Shown here: positions 1 to 8,839 of the stretch, piece by piece
How positions within the stretch are numbered: position 1 is the stretch's first letter
How the letters are laid out: each line of letters starts with the position of its first letter
NCBI RefSeq assembly: GCF_029952955.1
Contig: NZ_JASATX010000004.1
Span: forward strand, 124,001 to 188,000
Length of the DNA: 64,000 nt
Direction of reading: 5' to 3'
From: Ruicaihuangia caeni
GTDB lineage: Bacteria > Actinomycetota > Actinomycetes > Actinomycetales > Microbacteriaceae
Made by a program: the position numbers and the translations under genes
Notes under the pieces: model-generated
The model's input: the letters and a program-made list of their open reading frames with translations, nothing else
Databases searched by the model: none
Told to the model about the DNA's origin: nothing

Positions 1-1
1 G

Positions 2-424
2 ACCGTCGTCACCTACGAAGACGAGGGAGAGATCCGCGGATTCACCGCTAACTCGTTCACTTCGGTGTCACTTGACCCGCCCCTCGTACTCGTGTCTGTC
101 GGAAAGCACGCCCGCGCCGCAGACAGGCTTGCTGGCAAGCCGTTCACGATCAACGTGTTGAGCGACGACCAGATCGCCCACGCGTTCCAATTCAGCGGCA
201 AGCCGCAACTCGACCTCATGCTCGACTGGGAGCGCACTGCGGGCTGCGCTCCCGCGCTCGTCGGCACCGCAGCGTCGTTCCGGTGCATGCCGTGGCAAGT
301 CGTCGAAGCGGGCGACCATGACCTTCATATCGGTCGCCTCACTGCGTTCAGCGCCGACTCGATGCGCAAGCCGCTCGTGTTCCTCGACGGCCAATTCACC
401 CCGGCGCCCGTGCGGGCTGCCTGA
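2..424 (+). CDS. Flavin reductase domain protein, 5' truncated by window edge
   Basis: The reading frame is open from base 2, so the N-terminus lies outside the window; at least 140 residues are present. The segment GFTANSFTSVSLDPPLVLVS is the FMN-binding signature of flavin reductase-like (HpaC/RutF type) proteins. Such enzymes reduce free FMN or FAD with NAD(P)H and hand it to a two-component monooxygenase; this role comes from the family, not from direct evidence here. The partner monooxygenase would be expected upstream, outside the window. It is followed after 24 bases by a Dabb gene, then a cyclase-family hydrolase and an Old Yellow Enzyme gene, all on the same strand, which suggests one catabolic operon. 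Confidence 0.85.
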   Translation, partial: TVVTYEDEGEIRGFTANSFTSVSLDPPLVLVSVGKHARAADRLAGKPFTINVLSDDQIAHAFQFSGKPQLDLMLDWERTAGCAPALVGTAASFRCMPWQVVEAGDHDLHIGRLTAFSADSMRKPLVFLDGQFTPAPVRAA

Positions 425-448
425 ACCCGACCGAAAGGACCCTTACTC

Positions 449-763
449 ATGGCGATTCGTCACGTCTTTCTCTGGAACGTCACTCCCGACGCCGATCCGG
501 TGTTCGTCCTGAACCGGCTCAATGAACTCCCCGACACGATTCCCGGCGCACTGTCGTGGACGAGTGGTGCGCATCAGGGCGAGGAGGGGAACTCTGGGGC
601 GCTGTGGCAATACGCGCTGGTCGCCGACTACCCCTCGATGGAGGCGCTCGAGGCGTACTCAGACCACCCCTTCCACCAGCAGGTGGTCGAAGAGCTGCTG
701 CCGTTCTTTGCCGATCGGGCCGTCTGCGACTTCGCGCTCGGCGAAGCGGAGGCGAGCAACTGA
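449..763 (+). CDS. Dabb (stress-responsive A/B barrel) domain protein
   Basis: A 104-residue protein starting IRHVFLWNVTPDADP and ending with a VCDFALGEAE strand, which is the typical single Dabb domain (dimeric alpha/beta barrel, ferredoxin-like fold). A good ribosome site, GAAAGGA, lies at 433-439. Dabb proteins are small dimeric proteins, some of them cyclases or decarboxylases in aromatic or polyketide pathways; the substrate cannot be read here. The stop codon overlaps the start of the next gene (TGATG), so translation of the two is probably coupled. Domain call is firm, function open. Confidence 0.8.
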   Translation: MAIRHVFLWNVTPDADPVFVLNRLNELPDTIPGALSWTSGAHQGEEGNSGALWQYALVADYPSMEALEAYSDHPFHQQVVEELLPFFADRAVCDFALGEAEASN

Positions 764-1695
764 TGGGCGACACAGGAATCCGCACCGGAAAGGCTCCGAA
801 GTCGGAATGGGGCCCGGACGACGAGCACGGCGCGACAAACCGCATCACGCCTGAGAGCCGTGCCTCGATCATGGCCCGGATCGACGGGCACCGCGTGTAC
901 GACCTCAGTGTCGACTACTTCGTCGGCATGCCGAGTTTCCAGGCTGCAGGTGACCCGGCTTACCAGATATGGATGTCACACACTCCGAGAGGCACCGTCG
1001 TCGACAACCTTAACGGCGTCGGCGATCAGATCAACCGCGCATGCGGGTATTCAGGTGATGTCATCCTCATGTACACGCACACCGGGACGCACATCGACGC
1101 GTTGAACCACTTCGCGTACGGTCGCGAGACGTACAACGGCTTCGACGCTGATGCACACCTCGGTAGCCGCTCATGGGAGCGCGCCGGCAGTGAGCAGATC
1201 CTTCCGCTGATCGCCCGAGGCATCCTCATCGACATCGCGGCTCACAAAGGCGTCGAGGTTCTCGCGCCCTCTTACGGAATCACCGCGGAAGACCTTGAAG
1301 AGTGTCTCGCGGCGCAGGGCACAGTCATCCGCCCCGGCGACATCGTTCTCGTTCGGACTGGACGCATGCAGTACTGGCCAGACGGGTCACGCGTCTTCGG
1401 TGACAGCCCGGGCCTCACGGTTGAGGCGGCCGCATGGATCACCGATCATAAGGTGGTGGCCGTCGGGGCCGACAACGAAGCGGTAGAACGCACCCCTTCG
1501 TTCGATGACGAGAACTGGCTGCCAGGCCATTGTCACTTCTTGATCGACCATGGCGTTCCGCAGATGGAGTGCGTGTTCCTCGAAGACCTTTCGAGAGACA
1601 AGGTGTACGAGTTCGCCTTCATCGGTGCGCCCATAAGACTGCGTGGGGCGACCGGCTCGCCCATCCGGCCGTTGGCGTTTCCGCTGGCGGAGTGA
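763..1695 (+). CDS. Cyclase family protein (kynurenine formamidase-like metal hydrolase)
   Basis: A 310-residue protein with the HTGTHIDALNHF metal-binding motif near residue 105, the hallmark of the cyclase family (PF04199), which includes bacterial arylformamidase and isatin hydrolase. A further metal or catalytic His region, LPGHCHFLIDHG, lies near residue 255. The length is usual for the larger members annotated as cyclase family protein in catabolic clusters. The ATG at 763 overlaps the preceding stop codon; the upstream open frame has no better start. Likely reaction: hydrolysis of an amide or lactam, or ring opening, of an aromatic or heterocyclic intermediate. This fits a pathway shared with the adjoining flavin reductase and ene-reductase. 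Confidence 0.8.
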   Translation: MGDTGIRTGKAPKSEWGPDDEHGATNRITPESRASIMARIDGHRVYDLSVDYFVGMPSFQAAGDPAYQIWMSHTPRGTVVDNLNGVGDQINRACGYSGDVILMYTHTGTHIDALNHFAYGRETYNGFDADAHLGSRSWERAGSEQILPLIARGILIDIAAHKGVEVLAPSYGITAEDLEECLAAQGTVIRPGDIVLVRTGRMQYWPDGSRVFGDSPGLTVEAAAWITDHKVVAVGADNEAVERTPSFDDENWLPGHCHFLIDHGVPQMECVFLEDLSRDKVYEFAFIGAPIRLRGATGSPIRPLAFPLAE

Positions 1696-1751
1696 CGTCG
1701 CACGTGGTTGACAAGGCCTCGCTCTCGCTCTCCTCTGGGCGGCAGCGCTCG

Positions 1752-2864
1752 ATGGAGAGCGAGAGCCCTGTGACCTCACCAGCGGTAGAAGTCGAATCGC
1801 TGATGTGGCAGCCCGCACAGTTTGGTTCGATCCGGTTACGCAATCGTCTCGTCATGGCGCCCCTGACCAGAACCCGTGCCAACGACGACGGTGCCGTGAC
1901 CGAACTGATCGCGGAGTACTACCGGCAGCGTGCGACCGCGGGGCTGATTGTCTCTGAGGGCACGTGGCCGACCCTGCAGGGTAAGTCATACCTGGGGCAA
2001 CCCGGAATTGCCGATACCGCCCACGTCGACGCGTGGCGACAAGTCACCGGGGCGGTGCATAGCGCGGGCGGCTCGATCGTGTTGCAGCTCATGCACGGTG
2101 GTCGCGTCGCTCACCCCGCGATCACCAGACGGGAGGTGGTCGCGCCAAGTGCGGTGAGGCCCCCGGGTCACGTGAGAACGGCGTCTGGCAAACAGCGCTT
2201 CCCCGTGCCTGAAGCCATGACCCGCGCAGCGATCGCGGAGTTGCCGTTGATGTACGCGAAGTCAGCCAGACGAGCGATCTCGGCCGGGTTCGATGGCGTG
2301 GAGCTCCACGCGGCGAACGGCTATCTCTTGCACCAGTTCCTTGCGGCGAACACCAATCTCCGTGGCGACGAGTACGGCTTGGAGGCAGGCGGTGGCCGTC
2401 GCGTGGTCACGGAAGTCGCGCAGGCGGTCGTCGATGAGGTCGGCGCTGATCGTGTCGGCATCCGTCTGTCTCCCGGGAACAACGTGCAGGGCATCGACGA
2501 GGACTACCAGACGGCCGCGGACGGATGCCGAAGCCTCGCACTCGACTTACGCCCCCTCGGGCTCGCCTACATCAGCCTCGTCTGGGCGCGGCCCGGTGAC
2601 TCGCTCTCCCGCGACATCGGATCGGCCGCGCAGACTTCCATCGTTGTCAACACGGGGCCCGCGACCGCTACAACTCGGGAGGAGGCCCGCGCGGTTCTCG
2701 ACAGCGGCGCGGCAGACGCCGTCGCGGTGGGACGGGCATTCATCGCGAACCCCGACCTCGCGCGTCGATGGGCGGAGGGGAGGGTCGAGAACCATCCCGA
2801 TCAAGCGACCTTCTACGTCGGTGGGCCGCGCGGTTACACCGACTATGGTGTGCTGCCCGGATAG
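1752..2864 (+). CDS. Old Yellow Enzyme family NADH:flavin oxidoreductase (alkene reductase)
   Basis: FMN-dependent TIM-barrel oxidoreductase, 370 residues with this start. Visible hallmarks are RLRNRLVMAPLTRTRA near the N-terminus, LQLMHGGRVAHP, the substrate-binding pair in GVELHAANGYLLHQFL (His and Asn), and the C-terminal AVAVGRAFIANPDLARR flavin-phosphate loop. The family reduces activated C=C bonds or nitro groups with NAD(P)H. Start choice is uncertain: a GTG at 1692 overlaps the previous stop and could be translationally coupled, and an ATG at 1803 directly precedes the conserved barrel; 1752 is the intermediate ATG. It ends the catabolic operon begun at the left edge; the next genes are on the other strand. 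Confidence 0.85.
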   Translation: MESESPVTSPAVEVESLMWQPAQFGSIRLRNRLVMAPLTRTRANDDGAVTELIAEYYRQRATAGLIVSEGTWPTLQGKSYLGQPGIADTAHVDAWRQVTGAVHSAGGSIVLQLMHGGRVAHPAITRREVVAPSAVRPPGHVRTASGKQRFPVPEAMTRAAIAELPLMYAKSARRAISAGFDGVELHAANGYLLHQFLAANTNLRGDEYGLEAGGGRRVVTEVAQAVVDEVGADRVGIRLSPGNNVQGIDEDYQTAADGCRSLALDLRPLGLAYISLVWARPGDSLSRDIGSAAQTSIVVNTGPATATTREEARAVLDSGAADAVAVGRAFIANPDLARRWAEGRVENHPDQATFYVGGPRGYTDYGVLPG

Positions 2865-2974
2865 AGCGAGCATTCGATGTCTCAGCGCCGGTAGGTCTCC
2901 TAGCGAGCGGTGCCAGGAACGATGGGTGCCCCGCAGCGCCTGCTGTGCGTGACGTGTTCTGGCCTCGTTCGCTG

Positions 2975-3259
2975 TCAGTGGCCGAAGCTCTGCCAGCGGC
3001 CGGGCCCCGGCACGATAGGGGTGCGCATGGCGCGTTGGGCGCGCTGCCAGCGGCTGCTCTCGGCATCCGGCTGCTCGTGGTGCGCGTGCAACTCGCGAAC
3101 GGCCTGCTCGAGCACAGCGTGCGCGGCGGCGAGTTCCTCGGGCGTGGGCGATCCGCCGACGAGGCGCAGGTCGAGCTCGGGCGCAGACGGGGCGATGCCG
3201 GCATCCGCCGCGCTCGCCCCGTTGCCGGCCCCGGCCTCAGCACGCTCCGCAGTCGTCAC
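2975..3259 (-). CDS. accE: Acyl-CoA carboxylase epsilon subunit
   Basis: A 94-residue protein with an Ala/Gly-rich N-terminus, the central [15 protein letters not shown] segment and the C-terminal [13 protein letters not shown] plus [11 protein letters not shown] block. These are diagnostic of the small AccE/PccE epsilon subunit found only in actinobacterial acyl-CoA carboxylases. It stabilises or activates the beta-alpha complex that carboxylates acetyl- or propionyl-CoA. The start codon overlaps the stop of the beta-subunit gene by four bases, so the two are co-translated. About 110 bases of non-coding DNA separate its stop from the converging catabolic operon. Confidence 0.92.
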   Translation of the reverse strand: MTTAERAEAGAGNGASAADAGIAPSAPELDLRLVGGSPTPEELAAAHAVLEQAVRELHAHHEQPDAESSRWQRAQRAMRTPIVPGPGRWQSFGH

Positions 3260-4938
3260 AGCGGGATGTTTCCGTGCTTCTTCGCGGGCAGCGCCGCGCG
3301 CTTGGTCTTCAGCGCGCGAAGCGCCTTGATGACCGCGACGCGCGTGGCAGCGGGTTCGATCACTCCGTCAAGCTCGCCTCGCTCGGCAGCGAGGAACGGG
3401 CTCGCGACGTTGTAGGTGTATTCGTTCGCCAGCCGTGTGCGCACTGCAGCGACGTCGTCGCCGTTCGCCTCCGCCTCGCGGATCTCATTGCGGTACAGGA
3501 TGTTCACCGCGCCCTGTCCGCCCATCACCGCGATCTCGGCGGTCGGCCAGGCCAGGTTGATGTCGGCGCCCAGCTGCTTCGATCCCATGACGATGTACGC
3601 GCCGCCGTAGGCCTTGCGGGTGATCACGGTCACCAGAGGCACGGTCGCTTCCGCGTAGGCATAGAGCAGCTTCGCTCCGCGGCGGATGACGCCCGTCCAC
3701 TCCTGGTCGGTGCCCGGCAGGTAGCCCGGCACGTCGACGAGCGTGAGGATCGGGATCGAGAACGCGTCGCAGAAGCGCACGAAGCGGGATGCCTTCTCGC
3801 CGGCGTCGATGTTCAGCGTGCCGGCCATCGAGCTCGGCTGGTTCGCGATGATGCCGACGGTGCGGCCCTCGACGCGGCCGAAGCCGATCACGATGTTCGG
3901 GGCGAAGAGCGGCTGCACCTCGAGGAACGAACCCTCGTCGATCACGTGCTCGATGATCGAGATGACGTCGTAGGGCTGGTTCGGCGAGTCGGGGATGACC
4001 GCGTTGAGCTTGCGGTCGGCATCCGTGATCTCGAGTTCGGCCTCGGAGTGATACACGGGCGCGTCCGCCATGTTGTTGTCGGGCAGGTAGCTGATGAGGG
4101 TGCGCGCGTAGTCGAGGGCGTCGTCCTCGTCGCTGGCAAGGTAGTGCGAGACGCCGGAGGTCTTGTTGTGGGTGAGCGCCCCGCCGAGCTCCTCCATGCC
4201 GACGTCCTCGCCGGTGACGGTCTTGATCACGTCGGGACCGGTGACGAACATCTGGCTGGTCTTGTCGACCATGATCACGAAGTCGGTGAGCGCGGGCGAG
4301 TACACCGCGCCGCCTGCTGCAGGTCCGCAGACGATCGAGATCTGGGGGATCACACCGGATGCCTGGGTGTTGCGCCGGAAGATCTCGCCGTACTTGCCCA
4401 GGGCGACCACGCCCTCCTGAATGCGGGCGCCACCCGAGTCGAGGATGCCGATGATCGGCACGCCCGTCTTCAGGGCGAGGTCCATGACCTTGATGATCTT
4501 CTCGCCAGCGACCTCACCGAGCGAACCGCCGAAGATCGTGAAGTCCTGCGAGTACACGGCGACCTGACGTCCGTGGATGGTGCCGAGCCCGGTGACCACC
4601 GCGTCGCCGTAGGGGCGCTTGCTCTCCATGCCGAAGGCGTGGGTGCGGTGCCGCACGAACTCATCGAGCTCGACGAACGAACCGTGGTCGAGCAGTTGCT
4701 CGATGCGCTCCCGGGCGGTCTTCTTGCCCTTCGCGTGCTGCTTGGCGGTGGCCGCCTCGCCGCTCGCGGTGACAGCCTCGTGGTAGCGCCGCTTGAGGTC
4801 GGCGATCTTGCCCGCGGTCGTCGTCAAATCGGGGGCGGCGGGGCCTCCAGCGGGCTCCGCAGGCTGGGCTGCTGAGGCGGTCGCTGCTGAGTCGGTCGAT
4901 GCTGAGTCGGCTGCTGGTGTGGCGGTGTCGGCGGTCAC
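3256..4938 (-). CDS. accD: Acyl-CoA (propionyl/acetyl-CoA) carboxylase beta subunit
   Basis: Carboxyltransferase subunit of 560 residues with two crotonase-like halves. Seen are [18 protein letters not shown] near the N-terminus, [12 protein letters not shown] and [17 protein letters not shown] in the first half, and [21 protein letters not shown] and [16 protein letters not shown] in the second. It moves a carboxyl group from biotin to acyl-CoA for malonyl- or methylmalonyl-CoA supply, and so feeds fatty-acid and lipid synthesis in the cytoplasm. The start is taken as GTG at 4938; a GTG at 4947 with GGTAGA just ahead is an alternative. The N-terminal 35 residues are Ala/Ser/Thr-rich and probably disordered. 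No biotin carboxylase gene is present in the window. Confidence 0.93.
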   Translation of the reverse strand: MTADTATPAADSASTDSAATASAAQPAEPAGGPAAPDLTTTAGKIADLKRRYHEAVTASGEAATAKQHAKGKKTARERIEQLLDHGSFVELDEFVRHRTHAFGMESKRPYGDAVVTGLGTIHGRQVAVYSQDFTIFGGSLGEVAGEKIIKVMDLALKTGVPIIGILDSGGARIQEGVVALGKYGEIFRRNTQASGVIPQISIVCGPAAGGAVYSPALTDFVIMVDKTSQMFVTGPDVIKTVTGEDVGMEELGGALTHNKTSGVSHYLASDEDDALDYARTLISYLPDNNMADAPVYHSEAELEITDADRKLNAVIPDSPNQPYDVISIIEHVIDEGSFLEVQPLFAPNIVIGFGRVEGRTVGIIANQPSSMAGTLNIDAGEKASRFVRFCDAFSIPILTLVDVPGYLPGTDQEWTGVIRRGAKLLYAYAEATVPLVTVITRKAYGGAYIVMGSKQLGADINLAWPTAEIAVMGGQGAVNILYRNEIREAEANGDDVAAVRTRLANEYTYNVASPFLAAERGELDGVIEPAATRVAVIKALRALKTKRAALPAKKHGNIPL

Positions 4939-5185
4939 GCAGTTCACTCTACCTACGAGGAATACGCCGACCCTGTTGTCGAGAGGGCACAAGATCGGCG
5001 TCGCCGATTCGTCGGCGCCGAAGCGGTGGCCGCGTCACATGCCGCAACAGGACGTCGCTTTCCGACACGAACGGATGCCGCGCGCCACCCGCTGTCTAGG
5101 CTTGCCGCGCGTCGATCAGCACCTCGCCGCACGGGGACCGGCTCACGTCCGGCGCCTCTCAGCACGTCGATCAGGAGACTCACCC

Positions 5186-6055
5186 ATGCGCATCGGGATC
5201 TCGCCCTTCGGTCACACCCGCGACGGTTCCTTCGCGGTCGCGGACGCCGCCGTCGAAGGCGGCATCGACACGTTCTGGCTCGGAGAGGGTCTGCTCGAGA
5301 TGGAGCAGTTCCCACGCTGGTCCGGGGGCATGGAGCCTCTCACCTGGCTCGCGTTCCTCGCCGGGCGATACCCCGGCGTTCGTGTCGGCCTGGGCGCCAG
5401 CGTGCTGCCGCTGCGTGATGTGCAATGGCTGGCGAAGCAGTCGTCGACGCTCGACAACCTCACCGGTGGCAACCACGTGCTCGCGGTGGCACCGGGATTC
5501 TGGAGGCACGAGTTCGAGTACCGAGGCGTCGACTTCGACCGGCGCGGGGCGATCTTCGGTGAGCTGCTCGACGGGCTCATCGCCGCGTTCGCCGGTGACG
5601 AGTACTCCTCGGAGCATCTTCGGCTCGCGCCGGGGCACAGGCTCTCGCCTCGCCCGCTCGACGGCGTGCGCCCGCAACTCTGGCTCGCCGGTGCTGCAGG
5701 CACCCAGCGCAAGGCGCTCGCCCGAGGCCTCCCGTTCCAAGCGCGCGCGGCGACGCCTGCCGAGCTGGCCCCGACGGTCGAGGGCTGGAAGGCGCGGGGC
5801 GGCGGGGTGTTCGGGCTTCGCATCGCAGTCGAGCTCGCCGAGCTCCCGCAGCACGCCGCGCATCTCTCCGGCAGCAAGATCGTTGGACCGGCGCAGTACA
5901 TCGCCGATCAGCTCCGCGCCTACGCGCGGATCGGCGTCGACGACGTCTCCCTCATTCCCGGCAACGACGACGAGTCGTCGCTGCGCACCACGCGCGCTCT
6001 CGTGAATGAGGTGCTGCCCGCGCTCGGCGAGCTGCTCGCACGCGACGCGGCGTGA
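5186..6055 (+). CDS. LLM class flavin-dependent oxidoreductase
   Basis: Luciferase-like monooxygenase fold (TIM barrel), 289 residues. The start MRIGISPFGH is preceded by an AGGAG ribosome site at 5173-5177. The segments GGIDTFWLGEG, YPGVRVGLGASVLPLRD and NHVLAVAPGFWRHEFEYRGVDFDRR match the bacterial luciferase/F420-dependent reductase superfamily, and LWLAGAAGTQRKA is the usual phosphate-binding strand. Whether FMN or coenzyme F420 is the cofactor cannot be decided by eye. It is transcribed toward a reverse operon that carries two further LLM genes; a strong hairpin at 6064-6110 separates them. Possible roles are oxidation of a small organic compound or an F420-dependent reduction. Confidence 0.82.
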   Translation: MRIGISPFGHTRDGSFAVADAAVEGGIDTFWLGEGLLEMEQFPRWSGGMEPLTWLAFLAGRYPGVRVGLGASVLPLRDVQWLAKQSSTLDNLTGGNHVLAVAPGFWRHEFEYRGVDFDRRGAIFGELLDGLIAAFAGDEYSSEHLRLAPGHRLSPRPLDGVRPQLWLAGAAGTQRKALARGLPFQARAATPAELAPTVEGWKARGGGVFGLRIAVELAELPQHAAHLSGSKIVGPAQYIADQLRAYARIGVDDVSLIPGNDDESSLRTTRALVNEVLPALGELLARDAA

Positions 6056-6063
6056 ACCACGAA

Positions 6064-6110
6064 GCCCCGTCACCGTGCACCGAATGGTGCGACGGTGACG
6101 GGGCGTTCTT
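6064..6110. terminator. Bidirectional hairpin terminator between convergent LLM genes
   Basis: A 13-bp perfect inverted repeat (GCCCCGTCACCGT at 6064-6076 and its complement at 6092-6104) is extended inward by a GCACC/GGTGC pair with one bulged base and a short GAAT loop, and is followed by GTTCTT. It lies 8 bases after the stop of the forward gene and about 90 bases after the stop of the reverse operon, so it can end transcription from both sides. Confidence 0.8.
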
Positions 6111-6200
6111 GTCAGTCGAGGCGTTGCAGCGGAGCGCCGTTGAGCGCGCCGACTTCCTCGGCGGCGGCGTTCGGGGAGGCCGAGTGCCGTCTCGGCGGAC

Positions 6201-7157
6201 TCAGCGCGCAGACGTGACGTCAGCAGCGGCGGCGAGCAGCGCACGGCGAGCCCAATCGACCCGCGCCCCGACCCCGTCGGCGGAATCCGCGCGCACCGCG
6301 ATCTCGTTGGCACCGATTCCTGCCGCGAGCTGTGCAGCGCGATTGGGATCGTCGCCCGGTACGACGATTTCCTTGGCGATCGATCCGGGCACGAGCCGGC
6401 TCGCGACACGATTGCCCTCCGCGACCGCAATGCTGCGCAATTCCGCCACCGCGTCGGCGTCGAGCCCCCACGCGCGGTGCGACTCCTGGCTGCTGTTCAC
6501 CACGGCATACGCGGTCTGTTCGCGCGCATCACCCGTGTGGTCGACGAGCGGGGCCCATATGACAGCTGGCTCGGCATCACGTGCACGAGCGGCATCCCGA
6601 ACCGTGCCGACGGCCGCTGATAGTTCACGCGCCGGCAACGCCCAGAGCAGAGCGGCATCGGCCACCGCTCCGGCGGCGCGCAGCACGCCCCGTCCACGCC
6701 CGGCGACGATCACCCGTGGCGCAGAGGTGAACGGCACTGAGAGATGCCGCTTGCTCGGCTCGTGAAGGGGCGCGCCGGATGCCGCCGCACGCATGCCGCG
6801 CACGAGGTCGGCGATCGCGGGGCCCGCGCCGCCGCGACTGATGCCTGCGGCATCCGTGATCTCGCTCCCGCCGGCCCCGAGCCCGAGCATGGCCCGGCCA
6901 TCGCTTGCTTCGTGAAGCGTCGCCAGCGCTGAGATCGTGTGGAACCGGTGGCGCATGAAGGGGTTCGTCACTAGCGGCCCGACCGCGATGCGCCGGGTGG
7001 CCCGGGCGACTTCGAGGGCCATCATCCAGGTGTCTCGCCACCAGAATGCGTCGGGCAGGCCGATCCAGGTCGCGCCCGCGTCTTCGGCCGCGAGTGCGAT
7101 CTGCACCGCGTCGTCGAGCGCGGGGTTGTCGACGTGGAGGATGACGCCGATCGTCAT
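6201..7157 (-). CDS. LLM class flavin-dependent oxidoreductase (last gene of NitT operon)
   Basis: Luciferase-like protein of 318 residues. Recognisable features are the N-terminal strand MTIGVILHVDNP, GATWIGLPDAFWWRDTW, the loop RRIAVGPLVTNPFMRHRFHT, and GRAMLGLGAGGSE, all typical of F420/FMN-dependent LLM proteins of the methylene-H4MPT-reductase-like branch. A later APRVIVAGRGRGVLRAAG strand matches the usual nucleotide-binding part. It is 25 bases downstream of another LLM gene and closes a seven-gene reverse operon with an ABC importer and an amidohydrolase, so it probably acts on the imported compound. The substrate is unknown. Confidence 0.82.
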   Translation of the reverse strand: MTIGVILHVDNPALDDAVQIALAAEDAGATWIGLPDAFWWRDTWMMALEVARATRRIAVGPLVTNPFMRHRFHTISALATLHEASDGRAMLGLGAGGSEITDAAGISRGGAGPAIADLVRGMRAAASGAPLHEPSKRHLSVPFTSAPRVIVAGRGRGVLRAAGAVADAALLWALPARELSAAVGTVRDAARARDAEPAVIWAPLVDHTGDAREQTAYAVVNSSQESHRAWGLDADAVAELRSIAVAEGNRVASRLVPGSIAKEIVVPGDDPNRAAQLAAGIGANEIAVRADSADGVGARVDWARRALLAAAADVTSAR

Positions 7158-7182
7158 GCGGTTTCCTTTCCGGTTCGCCGCT

Positions 7183-8175
7183 TCAGCGGTGCAGCCGACG
7201 GTTCATGACCTCGAATGCTGAGGCGCTGTGCTCCACGACCCTGAGCGGGTCGGCGGTGGTGAAGGTGAGACCGATGGTCGAGGGCGCGAAGCGCTCGACG
7301 CGAGCGGCCAGTTCGCCGCCGATGCGGTCAGGGGTGCCCGAGATGACGAGGTCATCGAAGATCTCGTCGGTCATGAGTCGCTGCGCCGCGGTCGCGTCGC
7401 CCTCGAGGAGGGCTTCGGCGGCTGCGCGCACAGCGACGCGCTCAAGCCCGAGCGCGTCGAGGGTGTGGTCGGGGGAGTCCGCGAGCGGCATGATCATTCG
7501 CGGGCGGAGCGCCTCGGCATCCGCTTCACCGAAGACGCCGGTGCTGTAGACACCGAGCGGTATCGTCCGCACCGAGTGCGCCCACGCGATCGTCTGACCG
7601 AGCGCTGAGCGGGGTATGCCGCCGAGAAACACCCCATCGGCCTCGCGTGAGGCCAGCTCCTGAAACCGTCGACTGCGCGAGCCGATGTGCACCTGCAGTC
7701 CAGGCCGTGTGAAGGCTCCTGGCGGAGGGTCGTACCCCTCAGTCGACTCGCCCCGCGACACCGCCCGGATGAGGCGGAGCGCCTCTCGCACGGCGGCGAG
7801 CGGACGCGACCGTTCGACGCCGGCCGGACCGAGCGCGACATGTCCGCCAGGGCCGAGGCCCAGCAGCATCCGCCCGTTCGAGAGTTCATCGATGGTCATC
7901 GCCTCGATCGCGGTGGTCATGGGATGCCGCAGGTACGGGTTCGTGACCGCGATGCCGAGACGGATGCGCGACGTCAGCCGCGCTGCGGCGGCGAGCACCG
8001 CGAACGGGTCGCGAGCGGGTCCCTCGTCGCCGATCCAGAACTCGTCGATGCCGAGCGCTTCGGCCGCAACGATGGCGTCGACGAGCGCGGGCGCCGGGGC
8101 GCTGGGGAAGACCCAGACGCCCCGGCGGGGTGAGGTGCGACCGGATGAAGCAGCATCCGCTGTGCTGGGCGCCAT
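7183..8175 (-). CDS. LLM class flavin-dependent oxidoreductase
   Basis: Luciferase-like oxidoreductase of about 330 residues, clearly related in layout to its downstream neighbour: GIDEFWIGDEG, SRIRLGIAVTNPYLRHP, NGRMLLGLGPGGHVALG and a FTRPGLQVHIGSRSRR strand. The start is set at the ATG at 8175, which leaves four bases after the preceding gene; ATGs at 8199 and 8196 would overlap that gene by up to 20 bases and add only MMRFPSDV. The presence of two LLM proteins in one operon suggests either sequential steps or a heteromer, as in bacterial luciferase itself. Substrate and cofactor (FMN or F420) are open. Confidence 0.82.
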   Translation of the reverse strand: MAPSTADAASSGRTSPRRGVWVFPSAPAPALVDAIVAAEALGIDEFWIGDEGPARDPFAVLAAAARLTSRIRLGIAVTNPYLRHPMTTAIEAMTIDELSNGRMLLGLGPGGHVALGPAGVERSRPLAAVREALRLIRAVSRGESTEGYDPPPGAFTRPGLQVHIGSRSRRFQELASREADGVFLGGIPRSALGQTIAWAHSVRTIPLGVYSTGVFGEADAEALRPRMIMPLADSPDHTLDALGLERVAVRAAAEALLEGDATAAQRLMTDEIFDDLVISGTPDRIGGELAARVERFAPSTIGLTFTTADPLRVVEHSASAFEVMNRRLHR

Positions 8176-8179
8176 CACG

Positions 8180-8839
8180 TCACTCGGGAACCGCATCATG
8201 CGCGTGAGCCGTGGGAATCACGGTGCGCAGCCCGAGACCGGTCGCGACGCGGTTGGTGTACGAGAAGTACGCCGAGAGGTTGTTCGCCGCCACGATGTCG
8301 CGATCGCTCAGGCCGGCACTGCGCAGGCGCTCGATGTCGCGCTCGCGGATGCTCCCCGGTGCGAGCGTCAGCTTCGACGTGTATGCGATGAGCGCGTCGA
8401 GGCGCGCGTCGCCCGTGTCGGGGTCGGCGTGCTGGGCGACGAGACGCTCACGAGCCTCGTGGCCGAGCCCGAGCTCGCCGAGCTTGACCTCCAGCCCCGA
8501 TGAGCAGTGCGGCGTCTCGTTCAGCCGTGACGTGACGAACGCGATCACACGCCACTCGAGCTCATCGAGCTCGCCGCGAACGGCGTCGACCACCTTGTAC
8601 AGCCGCAGCCGCTCGAGCACGAGCTCGGGGATGAGGCTGCCGAGCTGCGTGTACTCCGTGGGCTCGCCGAGCTTCGCCGCCTGCCAGTCGTACGCCTGCT
8701 TCAGCGTGCCGGAGGCGGATGCCGGGGGCACCACGTCGACCCAGGCGTCGATATAGCGGCCACTGCGAGCGGTCGTGGCCGGCTCGTTCGCCTCGGCGCG
8801 CGGCGTGCCCGCGTGCACGGTTCCTGCCGGGGCGCTCAC
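8180..8839 (-). CDS. CMD/AhpD-like (carboxymuconolactone decarboxylase family) protein
   Basis: A 219-residue, largely helical protein with the AhpD-like core PELVLERLRLYKVVDAVRGELDELEW, followed by VTSRLNETPHCSSGLEVKL and a C-terminal DIVAANNLSAYFSYTNRVATGLGL segment typical of peroxidase-related or CMD-domain enzymes. The place where AhpD carries the redox pair CxxC plus a His reads CSSG here, so only one Cys remains. Classical alkylhydroperoxidase activity is therefore doubtful. CMD-like proteins are often encoded beside LLM oxidoreductases and ABC importers, as here. Its start overlaps the SBP gene stop by four bases. Confidence 0.78.
   Translation of the reverse strand: MSAPAGTVHAGTPRAEANEPATTARSGRYIDAWVDVVPPASASGTLKQAYDWQAAKLGEPTEYTQLGSLIPELVLERLRLYKVVDAVRGELDELEWRVIAFVTSRLNETPHCSSGLEVKLGELGLGHEARERLVAQHADPDTGDARLDALIAYTSKLTLAPGSIRERDIERLRSAGLSDRDIVAANNLSAYFSYTNRVATGLGLRTVIPTAHAHDAVPE

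Noticed and set aside
3274-4875. Long open frame antisense to accD (and similar ones at 17324-19015, 53699-55216, 58044-59993)
   Set aside because: These run opposite to genes with unmistakable family motifs, have Arg/His/Asp-rich low-complexity translations and no recognisable domains. They are the usual by-product of high G+C at third codon positions.
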